Notes under the pieces: generated by a model
What the model was told of the DNA's origin: nothing
Seen by the model: the letters and a program-made list of their open reading frames with translations, nothing else
Databases searched by the model: none
Shown here: one piece after another, positions 35,987 through 45,056 of the stretch
How the letters are laid out: each line of letters opens with the position of its first letter
How positions within the stretch are numbered: the stretch's first letter is position 1
Program-made: the position numbers and the translations under genes
Origin: Pseudomonas protegens CHA0
GTDB taxonomy: Bacteria; Pseudomonadota; Gammaproteobacteria; Pseudomonadales; Pseudomonadaceae
NCBI RefSeq assembly: GCF_000397205.1
Contig: NC_021237.1
Span: 1,675,001 to 1,739,000 of the forward strand
Direction of reading: 5' to 3'
DNA: 64,000 nucleotides

Positions 35987-36919
35987 ATGCGCGTTCTGAT
36001 TGCCGAACACGATCACGCTGTTTATGCCCGCCTGTTGCGTCAGGCGGCCCCGGAGCTGGAAGTGCTGACCAGTGGCGACTCCGCCGAGCTGGCACGGTTG
36101 GCGGCGGATTGTCCGGTCTGGCTGGGGCAGCCGGACCTGCTGGCCACCCTGCTGCGCCAGGGGCACCAGCCCCAGTGGCTGCAATCCACCTGGGCCGGCA
36201 TTACCCCGCTGCTGGCCGACGGCCTGCCGCGGCACTACCGCCTGACCCGGGCCGTGGGCATCTTCGGCCAGGTGATGGCCGAGTACGTGCTGACCTACAT
36301 CCTGGGCCATGAGCGCGAGGTGCTGGCGCGCCTGGTGAGCCAGGTCGAGCGCAAGTGGGACAACCGCCTGGGCCAGAGCCTGGTGGGGCGCAAGGTGCTG
36401 ATCGTCGGCACCGGCGACATCGGCCAGAGCGTGGCGCAGTTCCTCCTGCCGTTTGGCGTGAAGCTGTACGGCATCGCCAGCCAGCCCCGGGAGCAGGCGC
36501 CCTTTATCGAAGTGGCCGGCCTGCAAGACCTGGGGCGCCTGGTGGGGGAGGTGGACTACGTGGTCAACCTGCTGCCCAACACCCCGAGCACTCACGACCT
36601 GTACGACGCGGCGCTGTTCAAGCAGTTCAAGCCCACGGGGTTGTTCATCAATGTTGGCCGGGGCGTGGCGGTGGTCGATGCGGACCTGGTGCAGGCCCTC
36701 AAGGATGGGCATCTGGCGGGGGCGGTGATCGATGTCTGCCGCCAGGAGCCCTTGCCGCAACGGCATCCGTTCTGGACCGCCTGGGGCTTGCTGCTGACGG
36801 GCCACAGTTCGGCGCCGACCTCGCCGGAATTGATGGTGCAGTTGTTCGTCGACAACCTGCGGGCTTATCAGGCTGGGCAGGCCCTGCGCGGCGAAGTGGA
36901 TTTCGCCCGGGGCTATTGA
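35987..36919 (+). CDS. D-2-hydroxyacid dehydrogenase (GhrA-like)
   Basis: This 310-residue protein of the D-isomer-specific 2-hydroxyacid dehydrogenase family has the NAD(P) loop VLIVGTGDIGQSVAQ, the LLPNTPSTHDLYDAALF segment and the catalytic motifs INVGRGVAVVDADL and DVCRQEPLPQRHPFW with a late histidine (GHSSAP). The GhrA branch reduces glyoxylate or hydroxypyruvate. It directly follows the rnd-ycgL terminator and precedes a REP doublet, so it is a single-gene unit. Confidence 0.88.
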   Translation: MRVLIAEHDHAVYARLLRQAAPELEVLTSGDSAELARLAADCPVWLGQPDLLATLLRQGHQPQWLQSTWAGITPLLADGLPRHYRLTRAVGIFGQVMAEYVLTYILGHEREVLARLVSQVERKWDNRLGQSLVGRKVLIVGTGDIGQSVAQFLLPFGVKLYGIASQPREQAPFIEVAGLQDLGRLVGEVDYVVNLLPNTPSTHDLYDAALFKQFKPTGLFINVGRGVAVVDADLVQALKDGHLAGAVIDVCRQEPLPQRHPFWTAWGLLLTGHSSAPTSPELMVQLFVDNLRAYQAGQALRGEVDFARGY

Positions 36920-36932
36920 AACGGACCTGATC

Positions 36933-37016
36933 GCAGGAGCGAGCTTGCTCGCGAAAGCCGCGCTTGCCAGGCAAGCGCGGCGCCCTTCAGGGCTTCGCGA
37001 GCAAGCTCGCTCCTAC
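36933..37016. repeat. REP doublet (REPIN), GCAGGAGCGAGCTTGCTCGC type
   Basis: A REP at 36933-36955 and its inverted partner at 36994-37016 flank a core that itself folds as GCCGCGCTTGCC/GGCAAGCGCGGC. The whole block can form one long hairpin between two convergent genes and may act as a bidirectional terminator. Confidence 0.85.
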
Positions 37017-37032
37017 AGAGGCGATCGCGGCT

Positions 37033-37626
37033 TTAGAGGCTGAAATCGCCTTCGGCCACGGTTTCGCTCAGGGGGCGACGCGGGCTTGGCTCTTCCCGGG
37101 CCTGGAGGTAGTCGGCCAGGGTCGACTTGTCTCCCAGCTTGCCCACGGCCACGGCGGCGTGCACGGCATAGCCTTCGGGGATCTTCAGTTCCTTGCGGGT
37201 CAGTTCCTGGTCGAAACCGGCCATGCCGTGGGTGTGCCAGCCACTGAGGCTGGCTTGCAGGGCCAGGTGGCCCCAGGCCGAACCGGTGTCGAAGGTGTGC
37301 CACAGGGCCGGGGTTTCCTCGCTGGCGCCGGGCACGGTGAAGGTGGTCTTGGAAATCACGATCACCAGGGCCGAAGCGTGTTGCGCCCAGCCACGGTTGA
37401 ATTCGTTGAGCAGGCCGAGGAAGCGTTCCCAGTTCGGCGTGTCGCGGCGGGCATAGAGGAAGCGCCAGGGCTGCGAGTTGTAGGCCGAAGGCGCCCAGCG
37501 TGCGGCTTCGAAGAAGCTCAGCAGGGTTTCTTCGGGGATGCTTTCGCCGGTGAAGGCCCGGGGCGACCAGCGCTGGGTGAACTGCGGGTGGATGGCGTAG
37601 TCGGCAACGCGAGTGTTGGCGCTCAT
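37033..37626 (-). CDS. Nitroreductase-family protein
   Basis: This 197-residue FMN-dependent nitroreductase-like protein has the N-terminal RWSPRAFTGESIPEETLLSFFEAARWAPSAYNSQPWRF signature (split here by the family spacing of S-x-R and SxxNxQPW) and a C-terminal YAVHAAVAVGKLGDKS segment. Members reduce nitroaromatics, quinones or enals with NAD(P)H. The 274-base gap to ycgN holds the divergent promoters; nothing else was seen there. Confidence 0.88.
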   Translation of the reverse strand: MSANTRVADYAIHPQFTQRWSPRAFTGESIPEETLLSFFEAARWAPSAYNSQPWRFLYARRDTPNWERFLGLLNEFNRGWAQHASALVIVISKTTFTVPGASEETPALWHTFDTGSAWGHLALQASLSGWHTHGMAGFDQELTRKELKIPEGYAVHAAVAVGKLGDKSTLADYLQAREEPSPRRPLSETVAEGDFSL

Positions 37627-37900
37627 GGAAAAACTCCTGGCAGCATGTGAGATGAGTGGAATAAACCGGCAAGCGCAGATGAGCTGAGCGAAGGGGTATT
37701 CCTGACCCCGTGCGGTTTGCCGGGTGCAACGCGGTCAAGCGTTAATGGCACACGGACGCGGGTCGGTCCGAGGGGCAAAGCTACTGTGCCCATGGCCCGC
37801 TGACAAGTCCCGGCCTACCGACAGTCGCCAGCGCTTGGCCCGCCGGTTCTTCGGCACTAGACTGGCGGCCTTTTCACCCTCGGATATTGATGCTTGAGCC

Positions 37901-38350
37901 ATGGCCGCCAAAGTCGAACCTTTCTGGATACGCAAAACCCTCGAACAACTCGACCAGGACGAATGGGAGTCGTTGTGCGATGGCTGCGGTCTGTGCTGCC
38001 TGCAAAAGCTTGAAGACGAGGACGACAACAGCGTCTATTACACGCGCATCGCCTGCAAGCTTTTGGACCTCAAGACCTGCCAGTGCAGCGATTACCCCAA
38101 CCGCCGCGACTCGGTGCCCGACTGCATCCAGCTGACCCCGGGCAAGGCCGACGAATTCAAGTGGCTGCCCCCCACCTGCGGCTACCGCCTGGTGAGCGAG
38201 GGCAAGGACCTGCCCCTGTGGCACCACCTGGTGTGCGGCGACCGCGATGCGGTGCACCACGAACGTATTTCCCAGTCCGGCCGCATGCTCGCCGAAGGCA
38301 GCGTGGCGGAAGAGGATTGGGAGGATCATCTGATTTTCCGCGCAGGCTGA
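37901..38350 (+). CDS. YcgN-family cysteine cluster protein
   Basis: This 149-residue member of the UPF0260/YcgN family has cysteine motifs CDGCGLCC and later [17 protein letters not shown] and CGYRL, which would bind zinc or an iron-sulfur cluster. The function is not established. It lies 45 bases upstream of the M61-like gene on the same strand, suggesting an operon. Confidence 0.9.
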   Translation: MAAKVEPFWIRKTLEQLDQDEWESLCDGCGLCCLQKLEDEDDNSVYYTRIACKLLDLKTCQCSDYPNRRDSVPDCIQLTPGKADEFKWLPPTCGYRLVSEGKDLPLWHHLVCGDRDAVHHERISQSGRMLAEGSVAEEDWEDHLIFRAG

Positions 38351-38395
38351 GGGTTCGCCGCGCCGGCTTCAAGGTTTCAATAGCAAGGAGAGGGT

Positions 38396-39631
38396 ATGAG
38401 GGTGGGGGCGAAGCTGGCGCTGGCCGCTGCGATGCTGGCATTGAGCGCATCGGCGTTTGCGGCGAAGAAGGTCGATCTGGATTATCACGTGCGCTTCCTG
38501 CCCCAGAGCGATCAGGCCGAAGTGCGCCTGACCCTGGCCGACGGCGCGGCGCTGCGCAGCCTGGATTTCGATCTGGGCTCGACCGGCGACTACAGCGACT
38601 TCAAGGCCGACGGCCAATGGCAGGCCGCCCCCGCCGGTGCCGGCGGTCAGCGTGGGGTCTGGCGTCCGGCCAGCGGCAAGGCCAGCCTGAGCTACCGGGT
38701 ACGCCTGAACCACAGCATCAAGAAGGGCAGCTATGACAGCCGCAGTACTGCCAACTGGGCCCTGCTGCGCGGCGAAACCCTGGTGCCGCCGGCGCACCTG
38801 GACCAGCAGGACGGCATCGAGCTGGTGGCGCGCCTGGATTTCGAACTGCCCGCCGGCTGGAAGAGCATCGAGACCGCCTGGCCGCGGATCGGCAAGCACC
38901 GTTTTCGCATCGACAACCCCTCGCGGCTGTTCGACCGTCCCGCCGGCTGGATGCTCGCCGGCACCCTGGGCAGCCGCCGCACGCGCCTGGGGGAAACCGA
39001 CGTCAGCGTGGTCTCGCCACTGGGCCAGGGCATGCGGCGCATGGATGTGCTGACCCTGCTGACCTTTGTCTGGCCGCAGGTGCAGGCGGTGTTTCCCCGC
39101 CAGCCGAGCAAGCTGTTGATCGTCGGCGCGGCCGATCCGATGTGGCGCGGCAGCCTGGCCGGGCGCGATTCACTGTTCCTGCACAGCCGCCTGCCGCTGG
39201 TCAGCGAGAGCGGCGCCAGCCCCTTGCTGCGGGAGCTGGTGCAATCTCTGGCACGGATCAACGACAGCCAGCGCAGCGACTGGATCAGTGAAGGGCTGGC
39301 GCAGTACTACGCCATCGAGCTGCTGCGCCGTGCCGGTGGCATCAGCGATGAACGTTACCAGGTGCTGGGGAAGCGCCTGGCCCGGGACGGCCACAAGGTC
39401 ACCAGCCTGCGCGGCGAACAGGTGGACAGCGCCACAGTGGCCAAGGCGGTGTTGCTATTGCAGGAGCTGGATCGGGAGATTCGCCTCAAGACCCGCAACA
39501 AGCGCTCCCTGGACGATGTCCTGCAAGCGGCGATGCGCCTGGAAAGCGTCAGCACCGCCGAATTCATCCAGCTCAGTGAAAGCGTGCTGGGCGAGCCCTC
39601 CAGGGTCCTCGACACCAGCCTGCTGCGCTGA
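38396..39631 (+). CDS. Secreted M61-like protein without the zinc motif
   Basis: This 411-residue protein has a signal peptide (about 1-22, cleavage after SAFA). The N-terminal beta-rich half and the C-terminal helical half resemble M61 glycyl aminopeptidases. The region SPLLRELVQSLA lines up with the HExxH helix, but both histidines are replaced (Arg279 and Gln283), while the downstream WISEGLAQYYAIELLRRAGGIS with Glu299 is well conserved. It should not bind catalytic zinc. AAGGAG precedes the ATG. Family assignment is from motif spacing only; if wrong, it is a conserved exported protein of unknown role. Confidence 0.7.
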   Translation: MRVGAKLALAAAMLALSASAFAAKKVDLDYHVRFLPQSDQAEVRLTLADGAALRSLDFDLGSTGDYSDFKADGQWQAAPAGAGGQRGVWRPASGKASLSYRVRLNHSIKKGSYDSRSTANWALLRGETLVPPAHLDQQDGIELVARLDFELPAGWKSIETAWPRIGKHRFRIDNPSRLFDRPAGWMLAGTLGSRRTRLGETDVSVVSPLGQGMRRMDVLTLLTFVWPQVQAVFPRQPSKLLIVGAADPMWRGSLAGRDSLFLHSRLPLVSESGASPLLRELVQSLARINDSQRSDWISEGLAQYYAIELLRRAGGISDERYQVLGKRLARDGHKVTSLRGEQVDSATVAKAVLLLQELDREIRLKTRNKRSLDDVLQAAMRLESVSTAEFIQLSESVLGEPSRVLDTSLLR

Positions 39632-39675
39632 CCCGGCGCGGCTGGGGCCCAGGCGTCCATGAGGACGCCCCGGCC

Positions 39676-40047
39676 TCAGGCCTTGGGCACCTTCACTTCA
39701 TCATTGCTGGCGGCCTTGGCGTTGCGGCCGGCGGCTTCGGCATCGGCTTTCAGGTTGCGCAGCTCTTCTGCAGCGCGTTCGATCTTGTTGCGCACGTTGT
39801 TCATGTCCTGGCGGCTTTTCTCCAGCAGGCTTTTCGCCGAGCTGTGCCCGGTGATGCCCCGGGCCAGGGCCACGCCGCCGATGGCTACCTGGATCAGGCC
39901 GAATACGCCGCCACGGCGCAGGCCCTTGCCCATCATCACCACGCCGCCGGCCAGCGAGCCGATGCGCTCCCAGCCCTGGACATTCTGGGTGGGCTGGCTC
40001 TGGAACGGGGTCGACTCGATGGTTTGCAGCTGTTTGCGCTCGCTCAT
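39676..40047 (-). CDS. YgaP-type (DUF2892) membrane protein
   Basis: This 123-residue protein has a hydrophobic glycine-rich segment typical of DUF2892 (WERIGSLAGGVVMMGKGLRRG and GLIQVAIGGVALARGITGH), followed by a charged C-terminal helix of about 45 residues likely to form a coiled coil (LLEKSRQDMNNVRNKIERAAEEL). GGAGA precedes the chosen ATG. The function is unknown. Confidence 0.75.
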   Translation of the reverse strand: MSERKQLQTIESTPFQSQPTQNVQGWERIGSLAGGVVMMGKGLRRGGVFGLIQVAIGGVALARGITGHSSAKSLLEKSRQDMNNVRNKIERAAEELRNLKADAEAAGRNAKAASNDEVKVPKA

Positions 40048-40129
40048 GATCTGTCTCCAAGGGCGGTAAGGGATACAAGGCTGACTGCACGAAGGCGTCA
40101 CAGGTTCCCGGGCAATGACCGGCGTGTGC

Positions 40130-40597
40130 TCAGAACTTGGGACCGGAGCGGGTGTTGTTGCCCTTGGCCAGGCGATCGTAGAGCACCACGTTGACTGTCG
40201 CTGCCAGGTTCATGCAACCGGTGGTGGGGATGTAGACCACGTCCTCGCACCAGTCGCGGATTTCCTTGTCGAGGGAGCCGTCTTCCGGGCCGAAGATGTA
40301 CAGGGCGCGATCCGGGTGGGTGTATTCGGGCAGTGGGCGGGCACCCTCGACCAGTTCCACGGCCACCGGTATGCAGCCCAGGGGGAGGATTTTCTTCAGG
40401 TCGTCGATGCCGATCAGCGGAATGTCCTGGTGGACCTTCTTGGTGTCGGTGACGAAGTCGCGGGCCCGCTCATAGCGCTTGCCGGTGTAGAACACCGAGG
40501 CGACGCCATAGCAGCCGGCGGCGCGCATCACCGAACCGACGTTCTCCGGTGACTTGGGGTTATACAAACCGATGCAACTGTACCTTTTGTTTGCCAC
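40130..40597 (-). CDS. TrmH/SpoU-family RNA methyltransferase
   Basis: This protein of about 155 residues has the SPOUT knot motifs NPKSPENVGSVMRAAGCYG, YIFGPEDGSLDKEI and PTTGCMNLAATVNVVLYDRL, so it should 2'-O-methylate a tRNA or rRNA with SAM. The start is not ATG: GTG at 40597 or TTG at 40603 both give the family start near ANKRYSCIGLYN, with AAGG upstream. The longer frame with an ATG reaches into a REP element and is unlikely. Confidence 0.85.
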   Translation of the reverse strand: MANKRYSCIGLYNPKSPENVGSVMRAAGCYGVASVFYTGKRYERARDFVTDTKKVHQDIPLIGIDDLKKILPLGCIPVAVELVEGARPLPEYTHPDRALYIFGPEDGSLDKEIRDWCEDVVYIPTTGCMNLAATVNVVLYDRLAKGNNTRSGPKF

Positions 40598-40661
40598 GAA
40601 CAAAGCGCCTTGGGGGAAAAGAGCGCGATTATACGGGGATTGCCCACGGCTCGGTGGCTTG

Positions 40662-40775
40662 TTGTGGCGAGGGAGCTTGCTCCCGACGCCGGCCAATGCG
40701 GTATAGCAGGCCGGCCGGGGACACAGGGTTTACGGCTGCCTTGCCGCCGAACGGGAGCACGCTCGCTCGCCACAA
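40662..40775. repeat. REP doublet, TGTGGCGAGGGAGCTTGCTCCC type
   Basis: An element at 40662-40685 and an inverted partner at 40752-40775 agree at 22 of 24 positions. This is a third Pseudomonas REP family in the window, placed in the 3' region of yajD. Confidence 0.75.
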
Positions 40776-40794
40776 TATGCCCGGCGGCTGGTGC

Positions 40795-41172
40795 TTACTC
40801 CGGGTCTTTCTTCATCAACCCGGCCAGGGCGGCGAACGGGTTGTGGGTCGCCTTGGCGACTTTCGGGGTGCTCAGGGAGCCTTCGCCGAAGTACTGCTGG
40901 TCGGTGTAGCGCGAGTGCTCGTTATCGTGGCAGTACAGGCACAAGAGTTCCCAGTTGGAACCGTCCTGGGGGTTGTTGTCGTGGTTGTGATCGCGGTGGT
41001 GCACGGTCAACTCGCTCAGGCGCTTGCCGGAGAACTCCCGGGCGCAGCGGCCGCAGACATGGGGGTACATTTTCAGCGCCTTGTCGCGGTAGCCCATTTC
41101 CCGGTCGCGCTGGGCGTCGGCAAGGATACGGTCCAGCTTGGCGGTGTTGGACGGGGGAGTGGACGAACTCAT
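40795..41172 (-). CDS. yajD: YajD-family HNH nuclease
   Basis: This 125-residue HNH protein has zinc cysteine pairs in CGRCAREF and CLYCHDNEH, and the HNH core VHHRDHNHDNNPQDGSNWELLC. The family is conserved in proteobacteria without a defined role. It is followed (on the minus strand) by a REP doublet. Confidence 0.92.
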   Translation of the reverse strand: MSSSTPPSNTAKLDRILADAQRDREMGYRDKALKMYPHVCGRCAREFSGKRLSELTVHHRDHNHDNNPQDGSNWELLCLYCHDNEHSRYTDQQYFGEGSLSTPKVAKATHNPFAALAGLMKKDPE

Positions 41173-41221
41173 GGGTTCACCTTTGTAGAAGGACTAATGA
41201 CGGTAATGGACAAAGTTTAGC

Positions 41222-41908
41222 TCAGGCCTTGAGCTTCTCGGCAATCCAGATGGTGTGCCGGGTGCCGCGATTGCCATGGGCGAAGACCTGTACTTCCTCG
41301 GCCTTGAAGCCGGCCTTGCGCAGGCGCTCGGAGAACTGCCGGTCGGCGCTGGCCGACCACACCGCAAGAATGCCCTTGGGCCGCAGGGCCCGGGCGCAGG
41401 CGGCCAGGCCGGCGCTGGAGTAGAGCCAGCTGTTGGCTTTCTGGGTCAGGCCTTCGGGGCCGTTGTCGACGTCGAGCATGATCGCGTCGAAGCCCTGGGG
41501 CTCGGCCTGCAGGACCTTGGCCACGTCTTCCAGGCGGATCACCGTGCGCGGGTCCAGCAGCGGCCGGCCGGACTTTTCGCCGAGCGGGCCACGGTTCCAT
41601 TCCACCACCCCGGGCACCAGCTCGGCGACCACCACCTCGGCGCTCTTGCCCAGGTGCTTGAGAGCCGCGGCCAGGGTGAAGCCCATGCCCAGGCCGCCGA
41701 TCAGCACCCGTGAGTTCGGGCGCCCGGCGACCTTGCTGCAAGGGATCTGCGCCAGGGCGTCCTCGGAACCGTGCATGCGTGTGTTCATCAACTGGCCGCC
41801 GTCGCCGCCCTGGATCTTGATGACGAAATCCTCACCGTATTCGAACAGGCACAAGGCACCGCCGTTTTCAGGAATCGCAGTAGTGTCCAGCAGTACGAAA
41901 CGTTTCAT
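41222..41908 (-). CDS. Spermidine-synthase-fold protein
   Basis: This 228-residue protein has the Rossmann-type motif VLIGGLGMGFTLAAALKHLG and an acidic strand VVVAELVPGVVEWN. The DAIMLDVDNGPEG segment is at the place where spermidine synthase has its catalytic acidic residue. It is shorter than SpeE, and the polyamine-pocket residues are not obvious. A SAM- or decarboxylated-SAM-dependent transferase is likely, but the substrate is unknown. Confidence 0.78.
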   Translation of the reverse strand: MKRFVLLDTTAIPENGGALCLFEYGEDFVIKIQGGDGGQLMNTRMHGSEDALAQIPCSKVAGRPNSRVLIGGLGMGFTLAAALKHLGKSAEVVVAELVPGVVEWNRGPLGEKSGRPLLDPRTVIRLEDVAKVLQAEPQGFDAIMLDVDNGPEGLTQKANSWLYSSAGLAACARALRPKGILAVWSASADRQFSERLRKAGFKAEEVQVFAHGNRGTRHTIWIAEKLKA

Positions 41909-41983
41909 GGAGATCTCATTGAGGAAGGCAAAACGCCCCGGTTGGGAGTAGCCTGACGCCAGACAATAGCAATGGAGCCATTG

Positions 41984-42295
41984 ATGAAGCGCACTATTCT
42001 AACGGTGATTGCCCAAGCGGCGCTCGCCCTCACCGCTGCCCTGGCGCTTGGTGCCGGCCCGGCTTTGGCCGACGAGCCGCAAAGTGCCCCGGTGGTGACC
42101 CCGGCGCCGACCCTCGGCACCCCGGGTACCGCGACCCCTACGCCTTATCCGCAAGTCACCCCGCCCAGCACGCCGAAAGCCGGCAGCAGTGGCAGCGCGC
42201 CCCTGCTGCCGCCGATCGACATGCCCAAGCCGCCCAAGGACCAGACCCTGCCAGGGCTGGAGCAGAACGACAGCAAACCCAAGGTTCAGGGTTGA
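41984..42295 (+). CDS. Small secreted proline-rich protein
   Basis: This 103-residue protein has a signal peptide (about 1-29, cleavage after ALA) and a low-complexity mature part rich in Pro, Thr and Ser with no cysteine or hydrophobic core. TGGAG is 6 bases before the ATG that gives MKRTIL. No family recognised; likely periplasmic and disordered. Confidence 0.65.
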   Translation: MKRTILTVIAQAALALTAALALGAGPALADEPQSAPVVTPAPTLGTPGTATPTPYPQVTPPSTPKAGSSGSAPLLPPIDMPKPPKDQTLPGLEQNDSKPKVQG

Positions 42296-42325
42296 TGGAT
42301 GTAGCGGGCGAGGGTACCCCGGGGC

Positions 42326-42799
42326 TCAGATCTGCTGCGCGAGCAACTGGCCGTCGGCCATGCGCAGCCGCTTTGACAGCGACACGGCCAGGGCGCGGAT
42401 GATCTTGGCGGCGATCTTTGGCGCATCGTTGAGCATCTTCTCCAGGGAGTCCTTGCCCAGGTTGAGCAACTGGCAATGGCTGGCGGCCACGCAGGTAGCC
42501 GAACGTCGCTCGCCATCGAGCACCGCCATTTCGCCAAAGGCCCGGCCGCTGCGCAGGGTCGCGATGGTCAGGGGCTGGCCGTCGTGGTTGCGCTTTTGCA
42601 CAGCTACCTGGCCGCTGTGGATGATGCACATGAAGCTGCCGGCATCGCCCTCATGAAAGATCGCTTCGCCCTCGGCGATGCTGCTGATGCTGAAGTAGCC
42701 GGCCGCAGCGTTGAAGTCGGCGGGCAACAACTGGTCGAACAGGCCGCAGTCCATCAGCCAGTCGCGGATCTCGTTGTTCAGTAAGGTGGGTTCGGACAT
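42326..42799 (-). CDS. Single-domain cyclic-nucleotide-binding protein
   Basis: This 157-residue protein consists of one cNMP-binding domain (about 18-135) with the phosphate cassette FGEMAVLDGERRSAT containing the glutamate and arginine needed to bind the nucleotide. There is no helix-turn-helix or other output domain, unlike Crp. It may act as a sensor subunit binding a partner. It lies downstream of opdB on the same strand with a hairpin between them. Confidence 0.82.
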   Translation of the reverse strand: MSEPTLLNNEIRDWLMDCGLFDQLLPADFNAAAGYFSISSIAEGEAIFHEGDAGSFMCIIHSGQVAVQKRNHDGQPLTIATLRSGRAFGEMAVLDGERRSATCVAASHCQLLNLGKDSLEKMLNDAPKIAAKIIRALAVSLSKRLRMADGQLLAQQI

Positions 42800-42857
42800 G
42801 GGGTCACGGTCTTTTTCTTGTGTCTGTTACACGGGCGCGGGCCCGGTCCGGCGGTTG

Positions 42858-42894
42858 CCGGTGGCGTTCTGGGTTAAGACAGGAACGCCGCCGG
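42858..42894 (-). terminator. Stem-loop after oligopeptidase B gene
   Basis: A 12-position stem (CCGGTGGCGTTC with GAACGCCGCCGG, one T/G position) around a 13-base loop lies 7 bases beyond the stop codon. No T tract follows on the minus strand, so termination is only probable. Confidence 0.45.
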
Positions 42895-42901
42895 GAGTTC
42901 C

Positions 42902-44956
42902 TCAGGCCAGGCCCAGAATGTTCAGGATAAAGGCGTATTCGAGGGCTACGTCACGTAATCCCTGGTAACGCCCGCTCATGCCGCCATGGCCGGCCCCCAG
43001 TTCGGTCTTGAGCAGCAGCGGGTTGCCGTCGGTCTTGGTGGCCCGCAACCTGGCCACCCATTTGGCCGCTTCCCAGTACTGCACGCGGCTGTCGTTGTAG
43101 CCAGCGATCACCAGGAGCGCAGGGTAGGCCTGGGCGCGCACGTTCTCGTAGGGCGCGTAGGCCTTGATCCGTGCGTAGACCTCGGGTTCTTCGGGATTGC
43201 CCCATTCGTCATATTCGGTGACGGTCAGCGGCAGCTCCGGGTCGAGCATGGTGTTGAGCACATCGACGAAGGGCACTTCGGCGATAGCGACCTTGAACAG
43301 CTCGGGGCGCTGGTTGAGTACCGCGCCGATCAGCAGGCCGCCGGCGCTGCCGCCGCTGATGGCCAACTGCTGGGCGCTGGTCAGGCCCTGGGCGACCAGG
43401 TGTTCGGCGCAGGCGATGAAATCGCTGAAGGTGTTCTGCTTGTGTTCCTGCTTGCCGGCGCGGTACCAGGCCTCACCCAGCTCGCCGCCGCCACGCACGT
43501 GGGCAATGGCAAAGGCCACGCCGCGATCGAGCAGGCTCAGGCGGGCGTGGGAGAACCAGGGGTCGAGGCTTTCGCCGTAGGCACCGTAGCCGTAGAGGTA
43601 CAGCGGCGTCGGCTGGCCCAGGCAGTCGCGCTTGACCACCAGGCTGATGGGCACTTGGGTGCCGTCGGCGGCGGTGGCCCAGAGGCGCTGGCTGACGTAG
43701 GCATCGGGGTCGAACGGGCCCAGTACTGGGGTTTCCTTCAGCACCTGCTGCTGGCCGTCGGCCAGTTGCAACTGGCGCACCTGGGCCGGGCGGTTCAGGG
43801 CCTCGTAGCGCAGGCGGATGCGCTCGCTGGAAAACTCCAGGCTGTTCTGCACGTGCAGGCTGTAGGCCGCATCCGGCAGTTGCACGCGGTATACCGGCAG
43901 GTCCCGGGGGTGCACTTCGATGATCGGCAGGCCGCCTTCGCGCAGGCTCAGGGTCATGGCGCCGGCGTTGAGGGTCACGCCGTCGAGCATCACTTCGGGG
44001 TTGTGCGGCACCAGCAGTTGCCAGTCGTCCTGCTCGGGGATCGCGCCGTTGTCTTCTGCCTGGTAGAGGGCGAAGTTGATGCCGTCGCGGTTGCTGCGGA
44101 TGAACCAGGTCCATTGGCCGTCCAGCAGGCCGTGGTCGACATCGTATTCATGGCCTTCGACCCGCGGCGCCAGGCAAGTGAACGGCAGCTGGGGCTGCGT
44201 GGCGTCCAGGGCCCAGGTCTCGCCGGTGGTCTTGCTGCCCAGGGACAGCAGCAGTTGGCGTTCGGAGCTGGAACGGTAGCAATGCAGGAAGAAGCGTCCG
44301 TCCGGCTCGTGGAACACTTCCTCGGCGGCGGTGCCATCCAGCCGGTAGCGCAACAGCTTGTGCGGGCGGTGGGTATCGTCCAGCTCGCCGAAGAACAGGG
44401 TCAGGCTGTCGTTGGCCCAGGTCATGCTGCCGTCGCAGTTGTCGAAGGACAGCTCGCTGACTTTGTCGCTGGCCAGCTCCTTGACGAACAGGGTGTAGAT
44501 TTCCTCCCCAGTGGTGTCGAGGCTGTAGGCCAGGCGCTGGTGGTCGGGGCTGATGCTGAAGGCCCCGAGGGAGAAGAAGCCGCCATTGGCCAGGGCGTTG
44601 GGGTCCAGCAGCAGTTGCTCGCGGCTTTCGTCCACCGTCAGGCTGTCGTCCGCCGGGCGCGGGCAGCGGTAGTGGCGGGCGTATTCGTCGCCGGCGGTGG
44701 TGCGGGTGTAGTACAGGTACGGGCCCCAGGGCGAGGGCAGGGACAGGTCGGTTTCGAGGATCCGCCCCTTGATCTCCTGGAACAGCGTTTCACGCAGGGG
44801 CCCCTGATGCGCCAACTGGGCGTCCAGGTAGCTGTTTTCAGCCTTCAGGTAATCGAGCACCGCGTCGGTGTCGCGTTCCTGCAGCCAGGCATACGGGTCA
44901 GCGCCTTCGGCCTTGTGGGCAATCGGGGCGCTGCTGTCGTTGGCGGTTAAGGGCAT
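42902..44956 (-). CDS. Oligopeptidase B (S9 family)
   Basis: This 684-residue prolyl-oligopeptidase-family enzyme should cleave short peptides after Arg/Lys. It has an N-terminal seven-bladed propeller (about 70-400) and a C-terminal alpha/beta hydrolase. The nucleophile is in ISGGSAGGLL and the histidine in GAGHGGMSGRY; HVRGGGELGEAWY is also conserved. The ATG giving MPLTANDS follows GAGAG. It is divergent from the small membrane protein gene at 45057. Confidence 0.92.
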   Translation of the reverse strand: MPLTANDSSAPIAHKAEGADPYAWLQERDTDAVLDYLKAENSYLDAQLAHQGPLRETLFQEIKGRILETDLSLPSPWGPYLYYTRTTAGDEYARHYRCPRPADDSLTVDESREQLLLDPNALANGGFFSLGAFSISPDHQRLAYSLDTTGEEIYTLFVKELASDKVSELSFDNCDGSMTWANDSLTLFFGELDDTHRPHKLLRYRLDGTAAEEVFHEPDGRFFLHCYRSSSERQLLLSLGSKTTGETWALDATQPQLPFTCLAPRVEGHEYDVDHGLLDGQWTWFIRSNRDGINFALYQAEDNGAIPEQDDWQLLVPHNPEVMLDGVTLNAGAMTLSLREGGLPIIEVHPRDLPVYRVQLPDAAYSLHVQNSLEFSSERIRLRYEALNRPAQVRQLQLADGQQQVLKETPVLGPFDPDAYVSQRLWATAADGTQVPISLVVKRDCLGQPTPLYLYGYGAYGESLDPWFSHARLSLLDRGVAFAIAHVRGGGELGEAWYRAGKQEHKQNTFSDFIACAEHLVAQGLTSAQQLAISGGSAGGLLIGAVLNQRPELFKVAIAEVPFVDVLNTMLDPELPLTVTEYDEWGNPEEPEVYARIKAYAPYENVRAQAYPALLVIAGYNDSRVQYWEAAKWVARLRATKTDGNPLLLKTELGAGHGGMSGRYQGLRDVALEYAFILNILGLA

Positions 44957-45056
44957 GGGTGGCTCTCGGGCGATGACAAATGAGGGCTGGGCAGACGGCG
45001 GTGCAGCCTGACACGGCAAAAGTCGTTATCATAAGCGCCTCTTTGCCTGCCTTGCC

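Noticed and set aside
42986..44950. A 654-codon plus-strand frame opposite oligopeptidase B
   Set aside because: It is antisense to a gene with a complete catalytic domain and shows the Gly/Val/Gln-rich composition of GC-rich shadow frames.
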